NCBI RefSeq assembly: GCF_037997115.1
Contig: NZ_CP150484.1
Location: 7,036,822 to 7,100,821, forward strand
DNA: 64,000 nucleotides
Origin: Amycolatopsis coloradensis
GTDB lineage: Bacteria > Actinomycetota > Actinomycetes > Mycobacteriales > Pseudonocardiaceae
Direction of reading: 5' to 3'
Shown here: positions 53,949-64,000 of the stretch, piece by piece
How positions within the stretch are numbered: position 1 is the stretch's first letter
How the letters are laid out: every line of letters starts with the position of its first letter
Made by a program: the position numbers and the translations under genes
Notes under the pieces: model-generated
Told to the model about the DNA's origin: nothing
The model's input: the letters and a program-made list of their open reading frames with translations, nothing else
The model's database searches: none

Positions 53949-55040
53949 TCAGGCGCGGGAGTAGAAGGGCAGGGCGACGACCTCGACGGGCTCGATACGG
54001 CCCCGGATGTCGACGGAAAGCTCGGTGCCGGGCTCGGAGTGCTCCCGGTCCACATAGGCCATGGCGATCGGGTAACCCAGCGTCGGGGAGAGGGCGCCGC
54101 TGGTGACCTCGCCGATCTCGGTGTCGCCCGCCAGGACGGTGTAGCCGTGGCGCGGGGCGCGGCGGCCGGAGCCCTTGAGCCCGACGCGGACCCTGGGAAC
54201 GTCCTTCTTGGACAGTTCTTCGAGGGCGGCCTTGCCCACGAAGTCGCCCGGCTTCTCGAACTTGACCACGCGCCCGAGGCCGGCTTCGAATGGGCTCAGC
54301 TGGAGGCTGAGTTCGTTGCCGTACAACGGCATACCCGCTTCCAGGCGCAGGGTGTCGCGGCAGGCGAGACCGGCCGGGAGCAGGCCGTGCGGCTCGCCCG
54401 CGTCGGTCAGGATGCGCCAGACGACGGGAGCCTCACCGGCCGGGACGTACAGCTCGAAGCCGTCCTCACCGGTGTACCCGGTGCGGGCGAGCAGGACGTC
54501 GTGACCCTTCACGACGGCCGGGACGCTCGCGTAGTACTTGAGCGCGCCCAGGTCGGCGTCGGTGACGGCGCCGAGGATCTCGACGGCCTTCGGGCCCTGG
54601 ACGGCGATCAGCGCGACGTCCTCGGACTTGTTCTCGACGACCGCGTCGAAACCCGAGACCCGCTCGGCCAGCGCCTCCGCGACCACGCCGGCGTTGCCCG
54701 CGTTGGCCACGACCAGGAACTTCTCGTCGGCGAGCCGGTAGACGACCAGGTCGTCCAGCACGCCGCCGTTCTCGTCGCAGATCATCGTGTAGCGCGCCCG
54801 GCCCGGCTTGACCCCGGACAGGTTGCCGACCAGCGCGTAGTCGAGCGTCTCGGCCGCCTGCGGACCGGTCACCTCGATCTCGGCCATGTGGGAGAGGTCG
54901 AACAGGCCCGCGGCCTCGCGGACCGCCTTGTGCTCCGCCAGTTCGCTGGAATAGCGGATCGGCATCGACCAGCCCGCGAAATCGGTGAACAGCGCACCCA
55001 GTCCTTTGTGGACTCCGTGCAGGGACGTCTCTTTCGACAT
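53949..55040 (-). CDS. gcvT: Glycine cleavage system T protein (aminomethyltransferase)
   Basis: The 363-residue protein moves the methylene group from H protein to tetrahydrofolate, releasing ammonia. Family blocks include GWSMPIRYSSELAEHKAVREA (shown here in part as GWSMPIRYSS), DLSHMAEIEV, RTGYTGEDGFELYV and CRDTLRLEAGMPLYG. ATG 55040 is chosen over TTG 55043 as GAGGCACTTG lies before it. It follows gcvP by 8 nt. Length is typical. Confidence 0.95.
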   Translation of the reverse strand: MSKETSLHGVHKGLGALFTDFAGWSMPIRYSSELAEHKAVREAAGLFDLSHMAEIEVTGPQAAETLDYALVGNLSGVKPGRARYTMICDENGGVLDDLVVYRLADEKFLVVANAGNAGVVAEALAERVSGFDAVVENKSEDVALIAVQGPKAVEILGAVTDADLGALKYYASVPAVVKGHDVLLARTGYTGEDGFELYVPAGEAPVVWRILTDAGEPHGLLPAGLACRDTLRLEAGMPLYGNELSLQLSPFEAGLGRVVKFEKPGDFVGKAALEELSKKDVPRVRVGLKGSGRRAPRHGYTVLAGDTEIGEVTSGALSPTLGYPIAMAYVDREHSEPGTELSVDIRGRIEPVEVVALPFYSRA

Positions 55041-55048
55041 CAAGTGCC

Positions 55049-57880
<2,832 letters not shown>

Positions 57881-57929
57881 GGGAGCTCCTTGGGTCAGGC
57901 GCCGGATAGACCGGTGCGCTGGGAACTCC

Positions 57930-58120
57930 CCCTCTGTCATGGCACCTGAGAGTTTCACCACCGTTGACGGTGGCTTTCACCTTGGGTGAGACGCACTTGC
58001 GCGCCTGCTTTCCAGAGTGGCCTCGCGTGAAGCGGTAGTGAGTACCTGAGAGATTCCGGGGAGTTTGCTCCTTCGGTGCCCCACCACGTTCGTGGGGGCT
58101 CTCCCGCTCCAGCTCGACGG
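57930..58120 (-). promoter_or_regulatory. Tandem glycine riboswitch
   Basis: Two glycine aptamer cores follow each other on the minus strand. The first has GCGGGAGAG at its 5' end and GGAATCTCTCAGGTA at its 3' end, with ACCGAAGGAGCAAACTCC between. The second has CTCTGGAAAG, CACCCAAGGTGAAAGC and GAAACTCTCAGGTG. Paired GGAGAG...CTCTCAGG elements and a short linker are the known cooperative tandem form, which activates glycine cleavage genes when glycine is high. It ends about 50 nt before the gcvP start. Confidence 0.93.
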
Positions 58121-58189
58121 CCCTGTCTGAAGTTGTGCGCACACCGTACCTGGCGTGTTCAGCGCGCGTCTACTTCCAGCCGAGCACGT

Positions 58190-58265
58190 CACTTGCGTGC
58201 TTGGAGACGGAACTCGTGAGTTACGCCTCCAAGCACGCGAGTGACGGCTCCAAGCACGGGAGTTA
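58190..58265. repeat. Long interrupted inverted repeat plus an extra copy
   Basis: CACTTGCGTGCTTGGAG (58190-58206) is inverted at 58227-58243 with one mismatch; the 20-nt middle carries a nested AACTC-GT-GAGTT hairpin. A third part-copy (GCTCCAAGCACGGGAGTTACGC from 58247, given in part as CTCCAAGCACGGGAGTTAC) follows and abuts the stop of the Cys/Met-rich gene. It could terminate that gene. No gene lies in the rest of the 58121-58262 interval. Confidence 0.8.
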
Positions 58266-58637
58266 CGCGTTCTCCATCATCATTTCGGCGGTGATCGTGC
58301 CGCAGAGCTCGGCGCACCGCGTCATCATGTCGGCCGCGTCGGCGAGCTCGGCGTCACCGGTCTTGGCGCACTCCTGGGCGCACATGCGCATCATCTGGGA
58401 GGCGAGGCCGCACATCTTCGCGCACATGCGCATCATCTCGAGGTCGGCGACCATGGCGGAGCAGCGCATCATCATGTCGGCGCACATGCGGGACATGTCC
58501 GCGCAGGTCACCATCATCATGCCGAGCTTCGCGCCGCCCATCTCCATGCAGCGCGTCATCATCTCCTCGCACCTGACGTGACACTCGTTGCACAGGTCGA
58601 TGCAGTCACGCATGGCGGTGCTCATCTGCCGGGTCAT
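58263..58637 (-). CDS. Cys/Met-rich four-helix copper-binding protein (Csp/DUF326-like)
   Basis: The 124-residue protein has about 14 cysteines and 28 methionines spaced i, i+3, i+4 along four helices (DCIDLCNECHVRCEEMMTRC, CADMSRMCADMMMRC, MCAKMCGLASQMMRMC, RCAELCG). This is the pattern of the cytosolic copper storage proteins, whose bundle is lined by Cys to hold Cu(I). There is no signal peptide, pointing to a cytosolic Csp3-like location. ATG 58637 has GGAGG 8 nt upstream. No copper operator or transporter is adjacent. Met content exceeds what I would expect even for the family. Confidence 0.83.
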   Translation of the reverse strand: MTRQMSTAMRDCIDLCNECHVRCEEMMTRCMEMGGAKLGMMMVTCADMSRMCADMMMRCSAMVADLEMMRMCAKMCGLASQMMRMCAQECAKTGDAELADAADMMTRCAELCGTITAEMMMENA

Positions 58638-58747
58638 ACTCGGGGCCTCCTGGGTGGTCCTGGATGCTGACTCGCGCTCTCAGGACTACAGCGCAGGTCA
58701 GCGACCCGCCATCCCAGCCACCGGGACGAGTGACGGGGGTGCGGGGC

Positions 58748-58837
58748 GAAAGGGCCCTTCACCGCGTGGCACGTGAGGAAAGGGCCCTTCACCGCACGAG
58801 ACGCAGGGAAAGCGTCCTTCAGCTCCCGGACAGAGCG
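58748..58837. repeat. Three 30-bp tandem units, each with an AAGGGCCCTT palindrome
   Basis: Units start at 58748, 58778 and 58808. The first two share GAAAGGGCCCTTCACCGC exactly; the third is decayed (GAAAGCGTCCTTCAG). The period is exactly 30 bp. It sits in the 302-bp gap between the Cys/Met-rich gene and the SDR gene; no gene is visible there. Confidence 0.75.
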
Positions 58838-58851
58838 CGACGGCCGACCCG

Positions 58852-58907
58852 AGTACCTGAAGACCCCCTTCCTGTACCCAGGCGCAAGGAAGGAAGCCAT
58901 CATGTAT
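58852..58907. repeat. Decayed palindrome, RTGAAGG family, inverted loop
   Basis: AGTACCTGAAGACCCCCTTC on the left and a broken right arm (GGAAGGAAGCCATCATGTAT) flank a loop TGTACCCAGGCGCAAGG, which is nearly the reverse complement of the 27139 loop. The right arm no longer pairs well. It is the likely terminator relic of the SDR gene at 58940. Confidence 0.6.
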
Positions 58908-58939
58908 TTCACCGCATTCAGAGGACTAAATGCAGGGCG

Positions 58940-59707
58940 TCAGAGCGGGGTGACGTAGGCGCCCGAGATGCCGCCGTCCACCAGGAACTGCGAAGCCGTG
59001 ATGAACGAGGCGTCGTCGCTCGCCAGGAACGCGACCGCGGCCGCGATCTCCTCCGGCTCGGCGAACCGCCCGACCGGCACGTGCACCAGCCGCCGCGCGG
59101 CCCGCTCGGGGTCCTTCGCGAACAGTTCCTTCAGCAGCGGCGTGTTCACCGGACCCGGGCACAGCGCGTTGACCCGGATGTTCTCCCGGGCGAACTGCAC
59201 GCCCAGCTCCCGGCTCATCGCCAGTACCCCGCCCTTGGACGCGGTGTAGGAGATCTGCGACGTCGCCGCGCCCATCACCGCGACGAACGACGCCGTGTTG
59301 ACGATCGAGCCCTTGCCCTGCCGCCGCATATGCGGCAGCACGGCTTTGCAGCACAGGTAGACCGAGGTCAGGTTGACCTTCTGCACCTTCTCCCACGCGT
59401 CGATGCCCGTGGTGAGGATCGAGTCGTCCTCGGGCGGGGAGATGCCCGCGTTGTTGAACGCGACGTCGACCGAGCCGAAAGTGTCCACAGTGGTCTGGAA
59501 CAGGGCCTCGACCTGCTCGGCGTCGGTGACGTCGGCCTGCACGAACAGACCGCCGACCTCGTCGGCCGCGGCTTTGCCCGCCTCGGCGGAGATGTCGCCG
59601 ATGACGACCTTCGCGCCCTCGCTCGCCAACCGCCGCGCGGTGGCGAGACCGATGCCGCTGCTGCCGCCGGTGATGACCGCGACACGGCCCTCGAAACGCT
59701 GAACCAT
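58940..59707 (-). CDS. SDR-family oxidoreductase of the gamma-glutamyl amine operon
   Basis: The 255-residue classical SDR has TGGSSGIG at 13-20, NNAG at 85-88 and the catalytic triad S140, Y154 and K158 (YTASK). Its relatives include 3-oxoacyl-ACP reductase-like proteins. It is the fourth gene in the order glutamine synthetase-like, GATase, aldehyde dehydrogenase, SDR, as in M. tuberculosis Rv2860c-Rv2857c (from memory). It could reduce or oxidise the hydroxy/aldehyde intermediate. It follows the aldehyde dehydrogenase gene by 43 nt. Confidence 0.85.
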   Translation of the reverse strand: MVQRFEGRVAVITGGSSGIGLATARRLASEGAKVVIGDISAEAGKAAADEVGGLFVQADVTDAEQVEALFQTTVDTFGSVDVAFNNAGISPPEDDSILTTGIDAWEKVQKVNLTSVYLCCKAVLPHMRRQGKGSIVNTASFVAVMGAATSQISYTASKGGVLAMSRELGVQFARENIRVNALCPGPVNTPLLKELFAKDPERAARRLVHVPVGRFAEPEEIAAAVAFLASDDASFITASQFLVDGGISGAYVTPL

Positions 59708-59750
59708 TTATTCCTCCGTGCTGATGGTCTTGATACGAAAAGGGACCGGC

Positions 59751-61112
59751 TCACTCTGTGTTGATGAAAAGGTTCTTGGTCTCGGTGAAGGCGTCGACGG
59801 CGTCGGGGCCCAGTTCGCGGCCCAGCCCGGACTGCTTGAACCCGCCGAACGGCGTCCAGTACCGGACGGACGAATGCGAGTTGACCGACAGGTTCCCGGC
59901 CTCGACGCCGCGCGCGACGCGGAAGGCCCGGCCGACGTCGCGGGTCCAGATCGAGCCGGACAGCCCGTATTCGGTGTGGTTGGCCATGGTCACCGCGTCC
60001 GTCTCGTCGGCGAACGGGACCACGGCGACGACCGGGCCGAAGATCTCGTCCGACGCCAGCGGATGCCGCAGGTCCGGCGGGGTGACGACGGTCGGCGCGA
60101 ACCAGTATCCGGGTCCGACGGGCGCGTTGCCCCGGAAGGCGACCGGCGCCGCGTCGTCCACATAGGACGACACCTTCGCGTGGTGCCCCGCCGAGATCAG
60201 CGGGCCCATCTCGGTCACTTCCAGCCGCGGATCCCCCACGACGACGCCGTTCACCGCGGGTTCCAGCAGCTCCATGAACTTCTCGTACACGCTCGACTGC
60301 ACCAGGATCAGCGACCGCGCGCAGCAGTCCTGCCCGGCGTTGTCGAAGACGCCGTACGGCGCGGTGGCCGCGGCCTTCTCCAGGTCGGCGTCGGCGAAGA
60401 CGATGTTCGCGTTCTTGCCGCCCAGTTCCAGCGTCACCCGCTTCACCCGCGCGGCACAGCCCGCCATGATCTGCTTGCCGACCTCGGTCGAGCCGGTGAA
60501 CACCACCTTCCGCACCGCCGGGTGGTCCACGAACCGCTGCCCCACCACCGATCCCTTGCCGGGAAGCACCTGGAAGACGTCTTCGGGGATCCCCGACTCA
60601 CGGGCGAGTTCGCCGAGGCGGATCGCGGTCAGCGGGGTGAGCTCGGCGGGCTTCAGCACGACGGTGTTCCCGGCGGCGAGCGCGGGTGCGAACCCCCAGC
60701 CCGCGATGGGCATCGGGAAGTTCCACGGCACGATGACCCCGACGACGCCGAGCGGCTCGTGGAACGTCATGTTCACCCCGCCGGGTACCGGGATCTGCTT
60801 GCCGCTCAACCGTTCGGGCGAAGCCGAGTAGTACGTCAGCACATCGCGGACGTTGCCCGCTTCCCAGCGCGCGTTGCCGATCGTGTGGCCCGCGTTGGCG
60901 ACCTCCAGCGCGGCGAGGTTCTCGATGTCGGCGTCGACGGCGTCGGCGAACCGGCGCAGCAGCCGCGCCCGGTCGCCGGGGTCCACGGCGCGCCAGGCGG
61001 GGAACGCCGCGTGCGCGCGGGCGATCGCCGCGTCGGTCTCCTCCGCCGAGGTCGGCTCGACCGAGCTCACCACCTCTTCGGTGGCTGGGTTGATCACCTC
61101 GAACGTGGTCAT
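59751..61112 (-). CDS. Aldehyde dehydrogenase (PuuC/AldC-like)
   Basis: The 453-residue NAD(P)-dependent enzyme has the catalytic cysteine C263 in NAGQDCCARS, the general base Glu in ELGGKNANIVF, VPWNFPMP and FGPVVAVVPF. In gamma-glutamyl amine catabolism it would oxidise gamma-glutamyl-aminoaldehyde to the acid. An extra adjacent Cys (C264) is present. ATG 61112 overlaps the GATase stop as ATGA. Confidence 0.92.
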   Translation of the reverse strand: MTTFEVINPATEEVVSSVEPTSAEETDAAIARAHAAFPAWRAVDPGDRARLLRRFADAVDADIENLAALEVANAGHTIGNARWEAGNVRDVLTYYSASPERLSGKQIPVPGGVNMTFHEPLGVVGVIVPWNFPMPIAGWGFAPALAAGNTVVLKPAELTPLTAIRLGELARESGIPEDVFQVLPGKGSVVGQRFVDHPAVRKVVFTGSTEVGKQIMAGCAARVKRVTLELGGKNANIVFADADLEKAAATAPYGVFDNAGQDCCARSLILVQSSVYEKFMELLEPAVNGVVVGDPRLEVTEMGPLISAGHHAKVSSYVDDAAPVAFRGNAPVGPGYWFAPTVVTPPDLRHPLASDEIFGPVVAVVPFADETDAVTMANHTEYGLSGSIWTRDVGRAFRVARGVEAGNLSVNSHSSVRYWTPFGGFKQSGLGRELGPDAVDAFTETKNLFINTE

Positions 61113-61822
61113 GCGTGCTCCTTCGCAGCTTTCACCAGCGCCTCGAAAAGCCTGATGTCGTCGGGGTTCTGTTCGGGATGCCATTGGACGCCGAGGACGA
61201 ACTCGCCGCCGGGCAGCTCGGCCGCCTCGATGGTCCCGTCGGCGGCCCAGCCGACCGGGACCAGCCCGTCGCCGAGCTTGTCGATCGCCTGATGGTGGTA
61301 ACACGGCACCTTGGTCTCGGCGCCGAGGATCGAGGCGACGCGGCTGCCCTCGGCGAGGCTCACCGTAGTGGTGCCGAAGGTCCCCGGCGCGGGCTGGTGA
61401 TCCGCACTGTCCAAAGTGTCCGGTAGATGCTGCGCGAGCGTGCCGCCCAGCGCGACGCTGAGCACCTGCAGCCCGCGGCACACACCCAGCACCGGTTTTC
61501 CCGCGTCCAAAGCGGACCGCAGCAGGCCGAACTCGAAGGTGTCCCGGTTCGGCCTCGTGTACGTCGTCGCGTGCTGCTCCTGGCCGTAGCGCGCCGGGTC
61601 GACGTCGGCGCCGCCGGCCAGCACGAGTCCGTCCACGGCGGAGATCAGCCGATCGTGTGCCCCGCTCACCGGCGGCAGCAGGACCGGGACGCCGCCCGCC
61701 GCGGCGATCCCGTCGATGTAGACCCGGTGCAGCAGGGCGGCTTCGGTCTCCCAGACGAGGAACTTCGCGGGCTCCAGATAGGAAGTGAGCCCGATCAGGG
61801 GCTCAGAGGCGTTCGAAGCCAC
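61109..61822 (-). CDS. Gamma-glutamyl-GABA hydrolase-like class I glutamine amidotransferase (PuuD-like)
   Basis: The 237-residue enzyme has the GATase triad: C115 in GVCRGLQV, H215 and E217 in VQWHPEQ. It lacks a synthetase partner domain and fits peptidase C26/PuuD hydrolases, releasing glutamate from gamma-glutamyl compounds. GTG 61822 is chosen for GAGAGG upstream; it overlaps the glutamine-synthetase-like gene by 20 nt, giving tight coupling. Confidence 0.9.
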   Translation of the reverse strand: MASNASEPLIGLTSYLEPAKFLVWETEAALLHRVYIDGIAAAGGVPVLLPPVSGAHDRLISAVDGLVLAGGADVDPARYGQEQHATTYTRPNRDTFEFGLLRSALDAGKPVLGVCRGLQVLSVALGGTLAQHLPDTLDSADHQPAPGTFGTTTVSLAEGSRVASILGAETKVPCYHHQAIDKLGDGLVPVGWAADGTIEAAELPGGEFVLGVQWHPEQNPDDIRLFEALVKAAKEHA

Positions 61823-63167
61823 GGATCCTCTCCCAGTCGGTGACGGCGGCGTCATACGCGGTCAGTTCGACCTTCGCCGCGTTCAGGTAGTGGTCGACGA
61901 CCTCGTCCCCGAACGCGGTCCTGGCAAGCTCGCTCTTGTCCAGCAGCGCCGCGGATTCCCGCAGGGTCGTCGGCACGGTCGGCTTGCCGGAACCGTAGGC
62001 GTTGCCGTGAAACTCCGGCTCCAGCTCCAGTCCGTTCTCGATGCCGTGCAAACCTGCCGCGATCAGCGCGGCCACCGCGAGGTACGGGTTCACGTCGCCG
62101 CCGGGGACCCGGTTCTCGGTGCGCAGCGAGTCGCCGTGCCCGACGACGCGGAGCGCGCACGTGCGGTTGTCGGTGCCCCACGCGACGGCCGTCGGCGCGA
62201 AACTGCCGGGGACGAACCGCTTGTAGGAGTTGATGTTCGGGGCGAAGAAGCAGGTCAGCTCACGCAGCCCGGCGAGCTGGCCGGCGAGGAAGTGCTCCAT
62301 CAGCGGCGAGAACCCGCCGGGACCGTCACCCGCCAGGACGGGCTCGCCCTCGGCGGAGCGCAGGCTGATGTGGATGTGGCACGAGTTGCCCTCGCGTTCG
62401 TTGTACTTCGCCATGAACGTGAGACTCTTCCCCTCCTGCGCGGCGATCTCCTTGGCGCCGGTCTTGTAGACGCTGTGGTTGTCGCAGGTGGTCAGCGCGT
62501 CGGCGTAACGGAACGCGATCTCGTGCTGGCCGGGGTTGCACTCGCCCTTGGCGGACTCGACGTACAGGCCCGCTCCGCCCATGTCGTTGCGGATACGACG
62601 CAGCAGCGGCTCGATCCGCGCGGTGCCGAGCATCGAATAGTCGACGTTGTACTGATTGGCCGGCCGCAGGTCCTGGTACCGCTTGTCCCAGGCCGATTCG
62701 TAGGTGTCGTCGAAGACGATGAACTCCAGTTCGGTCCCGGCGTACGCGGCGAGACCTCGTGCGGCGAGCCGGTCGAGCTGACCGCGCAGGATCTGGCGCG
62801 GCGAAGGGGCCACGGCGCCCCCTTCCACGCGTTCGAGGTCGGCGATGACGAGCGCGGTGCCCTCCTGCCACGGAAGCAGGCGCAGCGTGCCGAAGTCCGG
62901 GCGCATGACGAAGTCGCCGTAGCCGGTCTCCCAGGACGACATCGCGTAGCCGTCGACGGTGTTCATGTCCACGTCGACCGCGAGCAGGTAGTTGCACGCT
63001 TCGGTGGCGTGCTCGACGACCTCGTTGAGGAAGTACTCGGCGGCGCAGCGTTTGCCCTGCAGCCTGCCCTGCATGTCGGTGATCGCCACCAGCACCGTGT
63101 CGACGGTGCCGTCCTCGACCAGTTCCCGGAGCCGATCCAGCGTGAGCATGCCGCGCCTGTTCGCCAT
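61803..63167 (-). CDS. Glutamine synthetase-like gamma-glutamyl(poly)amine synthetase (GlnA4/PuuA type)
   Basis: The 454-residue ligase keeps the glutamine synthetase core: ELEFIVFDDTYESAWD for metals, GQHEIAFRYADAL, KYNEREGNSCHIHISL and ENRVPGGDVNPYLAVAAL. The adenylylation loop Tyr motif of true GlnA is absent, as in GlnA-like paralogues that glutamylate polyamines or ethanolamine. It is the first gene of the operon; its product would be processed by the aldehyde dehydrogenase and GATase. ATG 63167 has AGGTGAGG upstream; GTG 63176 is less likely. Confidence 0.87.
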   Translation of the reverse strand: MANRRGMLTLDRLRELVEDGTVDTVLVAITDMQGRLQGKRCAAEYFLNEVVEHATEACNYLLAVDVDMNTVDGYAMSSWETGYGDFVMRPDFGTLRLLPWQEGTALVIADLERVEGGAVAPSPRQILRGQLDRLAARGLAAYAGTELEFIVFDDTYESAWDKRYQDLRPANQYNVDYSMLGTARIEPLLRRIRNDMGGAGLYVESAKGECNPGQHEIAFRYADALTTCDNHSVYKTGAKEIAAQEGKSLTFMAKYNEREGNSCHIHISLRSAEGEPVLAGDGPGGFSPLMEHFLAGQLAGLRELTCFFAPNINSYKRFVPGSFAPTAVAWGTDNRTCALRVVGHGDSLRTENRVPGGDVNPYLAVAALIAAGLHGIENGLELEPEFHGNAYGSGKPTVPTTLRESAALLDKSELARTAFGDEVVDHYLNAAKVELTAYDAAVTDWERIRGFERL

Positions 63168-63238
63168 CAGCCTCACCTAAAGGTTCGAAGCGGTACCTTT
63201 GCGGCTTCTTCCTACCGGGTCGGCCCGACACGGTCAAC

Positions 63239-63253
63239 TAGATCAATGGTCTA
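63239..63253. promoter_or_regulatory. Near-perfect 15-bp palindrome before the gamma-glutamyl amine operon
   Basis: TAGATCAATGGTCTA pairs at six of seven positions about a central A. It lies 72 bp upstream of the glutamine-synthetase-like start and could be the site of a GntR- or PuuR-like repressor, not coded here. The remaining part of the 228-bp gap shows no gene. Confidence 0.45.
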
Positions 63254-63395
63254 ACTCGTTACCCATTGCTCACCGTAGTTGATCCCTGGGCGGATTGTCT
63301 GCGATGCCCGGCTGAGAAGATGCTGTGAATCCCGCCGCACCGGGAGGAGATCCGCGCATCCGGGACGTTGTACGGATCAAGAGAGGTGAGAAGGA

Positions 63396-63920
63396 ATGAC
63401 ACAGGCATTCACGCAGCAGACCACGTTCACCGAGCCCCAGGGGCGGGCTCAGCTCCCGACGATGCCCAGTGGGTGGCCGATCGGCTCGTACGAGTCGTAC
63501 TCCGAAGCGCAGCGTGCCGTCGACCACCTCGCGGGAACGGACTTCCCGATCACGGACGTCACGATCGTCGGTGTCGAGCCGGTCCTGGTCGAGCGGATCG
63601 CCGGACGGATGGGCTGGAGCAAGGTGCTGACCAGCTCGGCGCTGTCGGGCGCGATGTTCGGTATGTTCCTCGGCCTCGTGCTGAGCCTGCTGAACCCGGG
63701 CGCCGGGCTGGTGCCGATCCTCGTCGGCCTCGTCGGCGGTATCGGATTCAACCTGCTGTTCGGCGCGCTGGGGTACGCGGCTTCGAAGAACAAGCGCGGG
63801 TTCATCTCGCAGAGCCAGCTGGTCGCCCGGCGTTACGACGTCCTGGCCCAGCCGCGCAACGCCGAGAAGGGCCGCGCCCTGCTGGCCGACCTGGCCGCCA
63901 GGAGCGCGTTCAACCACTGA
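63396..63920 (+). CDS. YflT-like general stress protein, membrane-associated
   Basis: The 174-residue protein has a cytoplasmic YflT/general stress domain (GSYESYSEAQRAVDHLAGTDFPITDVTIVG; given here in part as GSYESYSEAQRAVDHL) followed by a hydrophobic Gly-rich hairpin (about 80-130), two membrane passes, and a short C-terminal helix. Function in the family is unknown but members are often stress-induced. AAGGAATG-style spacing (GAGAAGGA) precedes ATG 63396. It is divergent from the glutamine-synthetase-like gene. Confidence 0.8.
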   Translation: MTQAFTQQTTFTEPQGRAQLPTMPSGWPIGSYESYSEAQRAVDHLAGTDFPITDVTIVGVEPVLVERIAGRMGWSKVLTSSALSGAMFGMFLGLVLSLLNPGAGLVPILVGLVGGIGFNLLFGALGYAASKNKRGFISQSQLVARRYDVLAQPRNAEKGRALLADLAARSAFNH

Positions 63921-63942
63921 ACCCCTCCGCCTGACGTGTCAT

Positions 63943-63985
63943 GAAAGGGTCGTTCAGGACGTTTTTCGTCCTGAACGACCCTTTC
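63943..63985. repeat. Perfect 18-bp hairpin after the stress-protein gene
   Basis: GAAAGGGTCGTTCAGGAC (63943-63960) is exactly inverted at 63968-63985 around GTTTTTC. It starts 23 nt after the stop and should terminate the gene. The outer ATGAAAGG matches the 36252 element. Confidence 0.85.
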
Positions 63986-64000
63986 CTGTCATCCGCTACG

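Noticed and set aside
58748..58837. CRISPR array
   Set aside because: Only three units, no unique spacers, palindromic repeats and no cas genes nearby.
58634..58939. Coding frame in the gap before the SDR gene
   Set aside because: It consists of repeat-derived sequence with no ribosome-binding site or recognisable motif.

Overview
The window is 64 kb of a GC-rich, high-GC3 actinobacterial chromosome, most probably an Amycolatopsis or close Pseudonocardiaceae relative. The evidence is the codon usage, a class II (B12-dependent) ribonucleotide reductase, IdeR- and Gram-positive-SOS-type operators, many leaderless or GTG starts, and a gene order (nrdR, LysM division inhibitor, lexA, hflX, dapF, miaA, DUF349, miaB) that I recall being shared with the Mycobacterium tuberculosis Rv2718c-Rv2733c region. 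The genus is inference. I see no phage, plasmid, CRISPR or large biosynthetic cluster: this is core chromosome with small accessory insertions.

Layout. 1-3.8 kb: small regulators, a DUF2293 protein, a P-loop ATPase and a phosphoribosyltransferase. 3.8-9 kb: nrdR-nrdJ behind paired NrdR boxes, then a LysM/division-inhibitor gene and lexA divergent around SOS boxes. 9-20.4 kb: secreted beta-propeller-like protein, hflX, an ArsR-like regulator with its MFS pump, dapF-miaA, DUF349 protein, miaB. Within this block a 160-bp MITE sits in a CTAG that supplies the stop codons of two convergent genes. 20.4-27.2 kb: orphan TAXI lipoprotein, two-component system, gluABCD glutamate importer. 27.2-28.2 kb: small methyltransferase, tRNA-Glu, an odd tRNA-like hairpin set and a 22-codon micro-gene with its own terminator. 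28.2-34.8 kb: a sugar-acid (probably L-fucose/L-fuconate) operon with its ABC importer. 34.8-45 kb: drug efflux, ferredoxin reductase, fatty acyl-CoA reductase-like fusion, multi-TM protein, MocR regulator, iron-regulated siderophore ATPase, O-methyltransferase. 45-49.9 kb: class A PBP with a degenerate transpeptidase site, ArsR-SulP pair, FadR-type regulator. 49.9-58.1 kb: gcvP-gcvT-gcvH-glyA-lipA-sdaA behind a tandem glycine riboswitch, able to take glycine through serine to pyruvate. 58.2-58.9 kb: a Cys/Met-rich copper-storage-like protein among repeats. 58.9-63.2 kb: glutamine-synthetase-like, GATase, aldehyde dehydrogenase, SDR operon (gamma-glutamylated amine catabolism). 63.4 kb to end: a YflT-like stress protein.

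A recurring theme is short intergenic palindromes with RTGAAGG...CCTTCAY arms between operons; at least eight occur here, some sharing loop sequence in either orientation. The most unusual items are the MITE at shared stop codons, the micro-gene with its own terminator, the tRNA-like element after tRNA-Glu, the catalytically altered PBP, and the repeat clusters around 58.2-58.9 kb.
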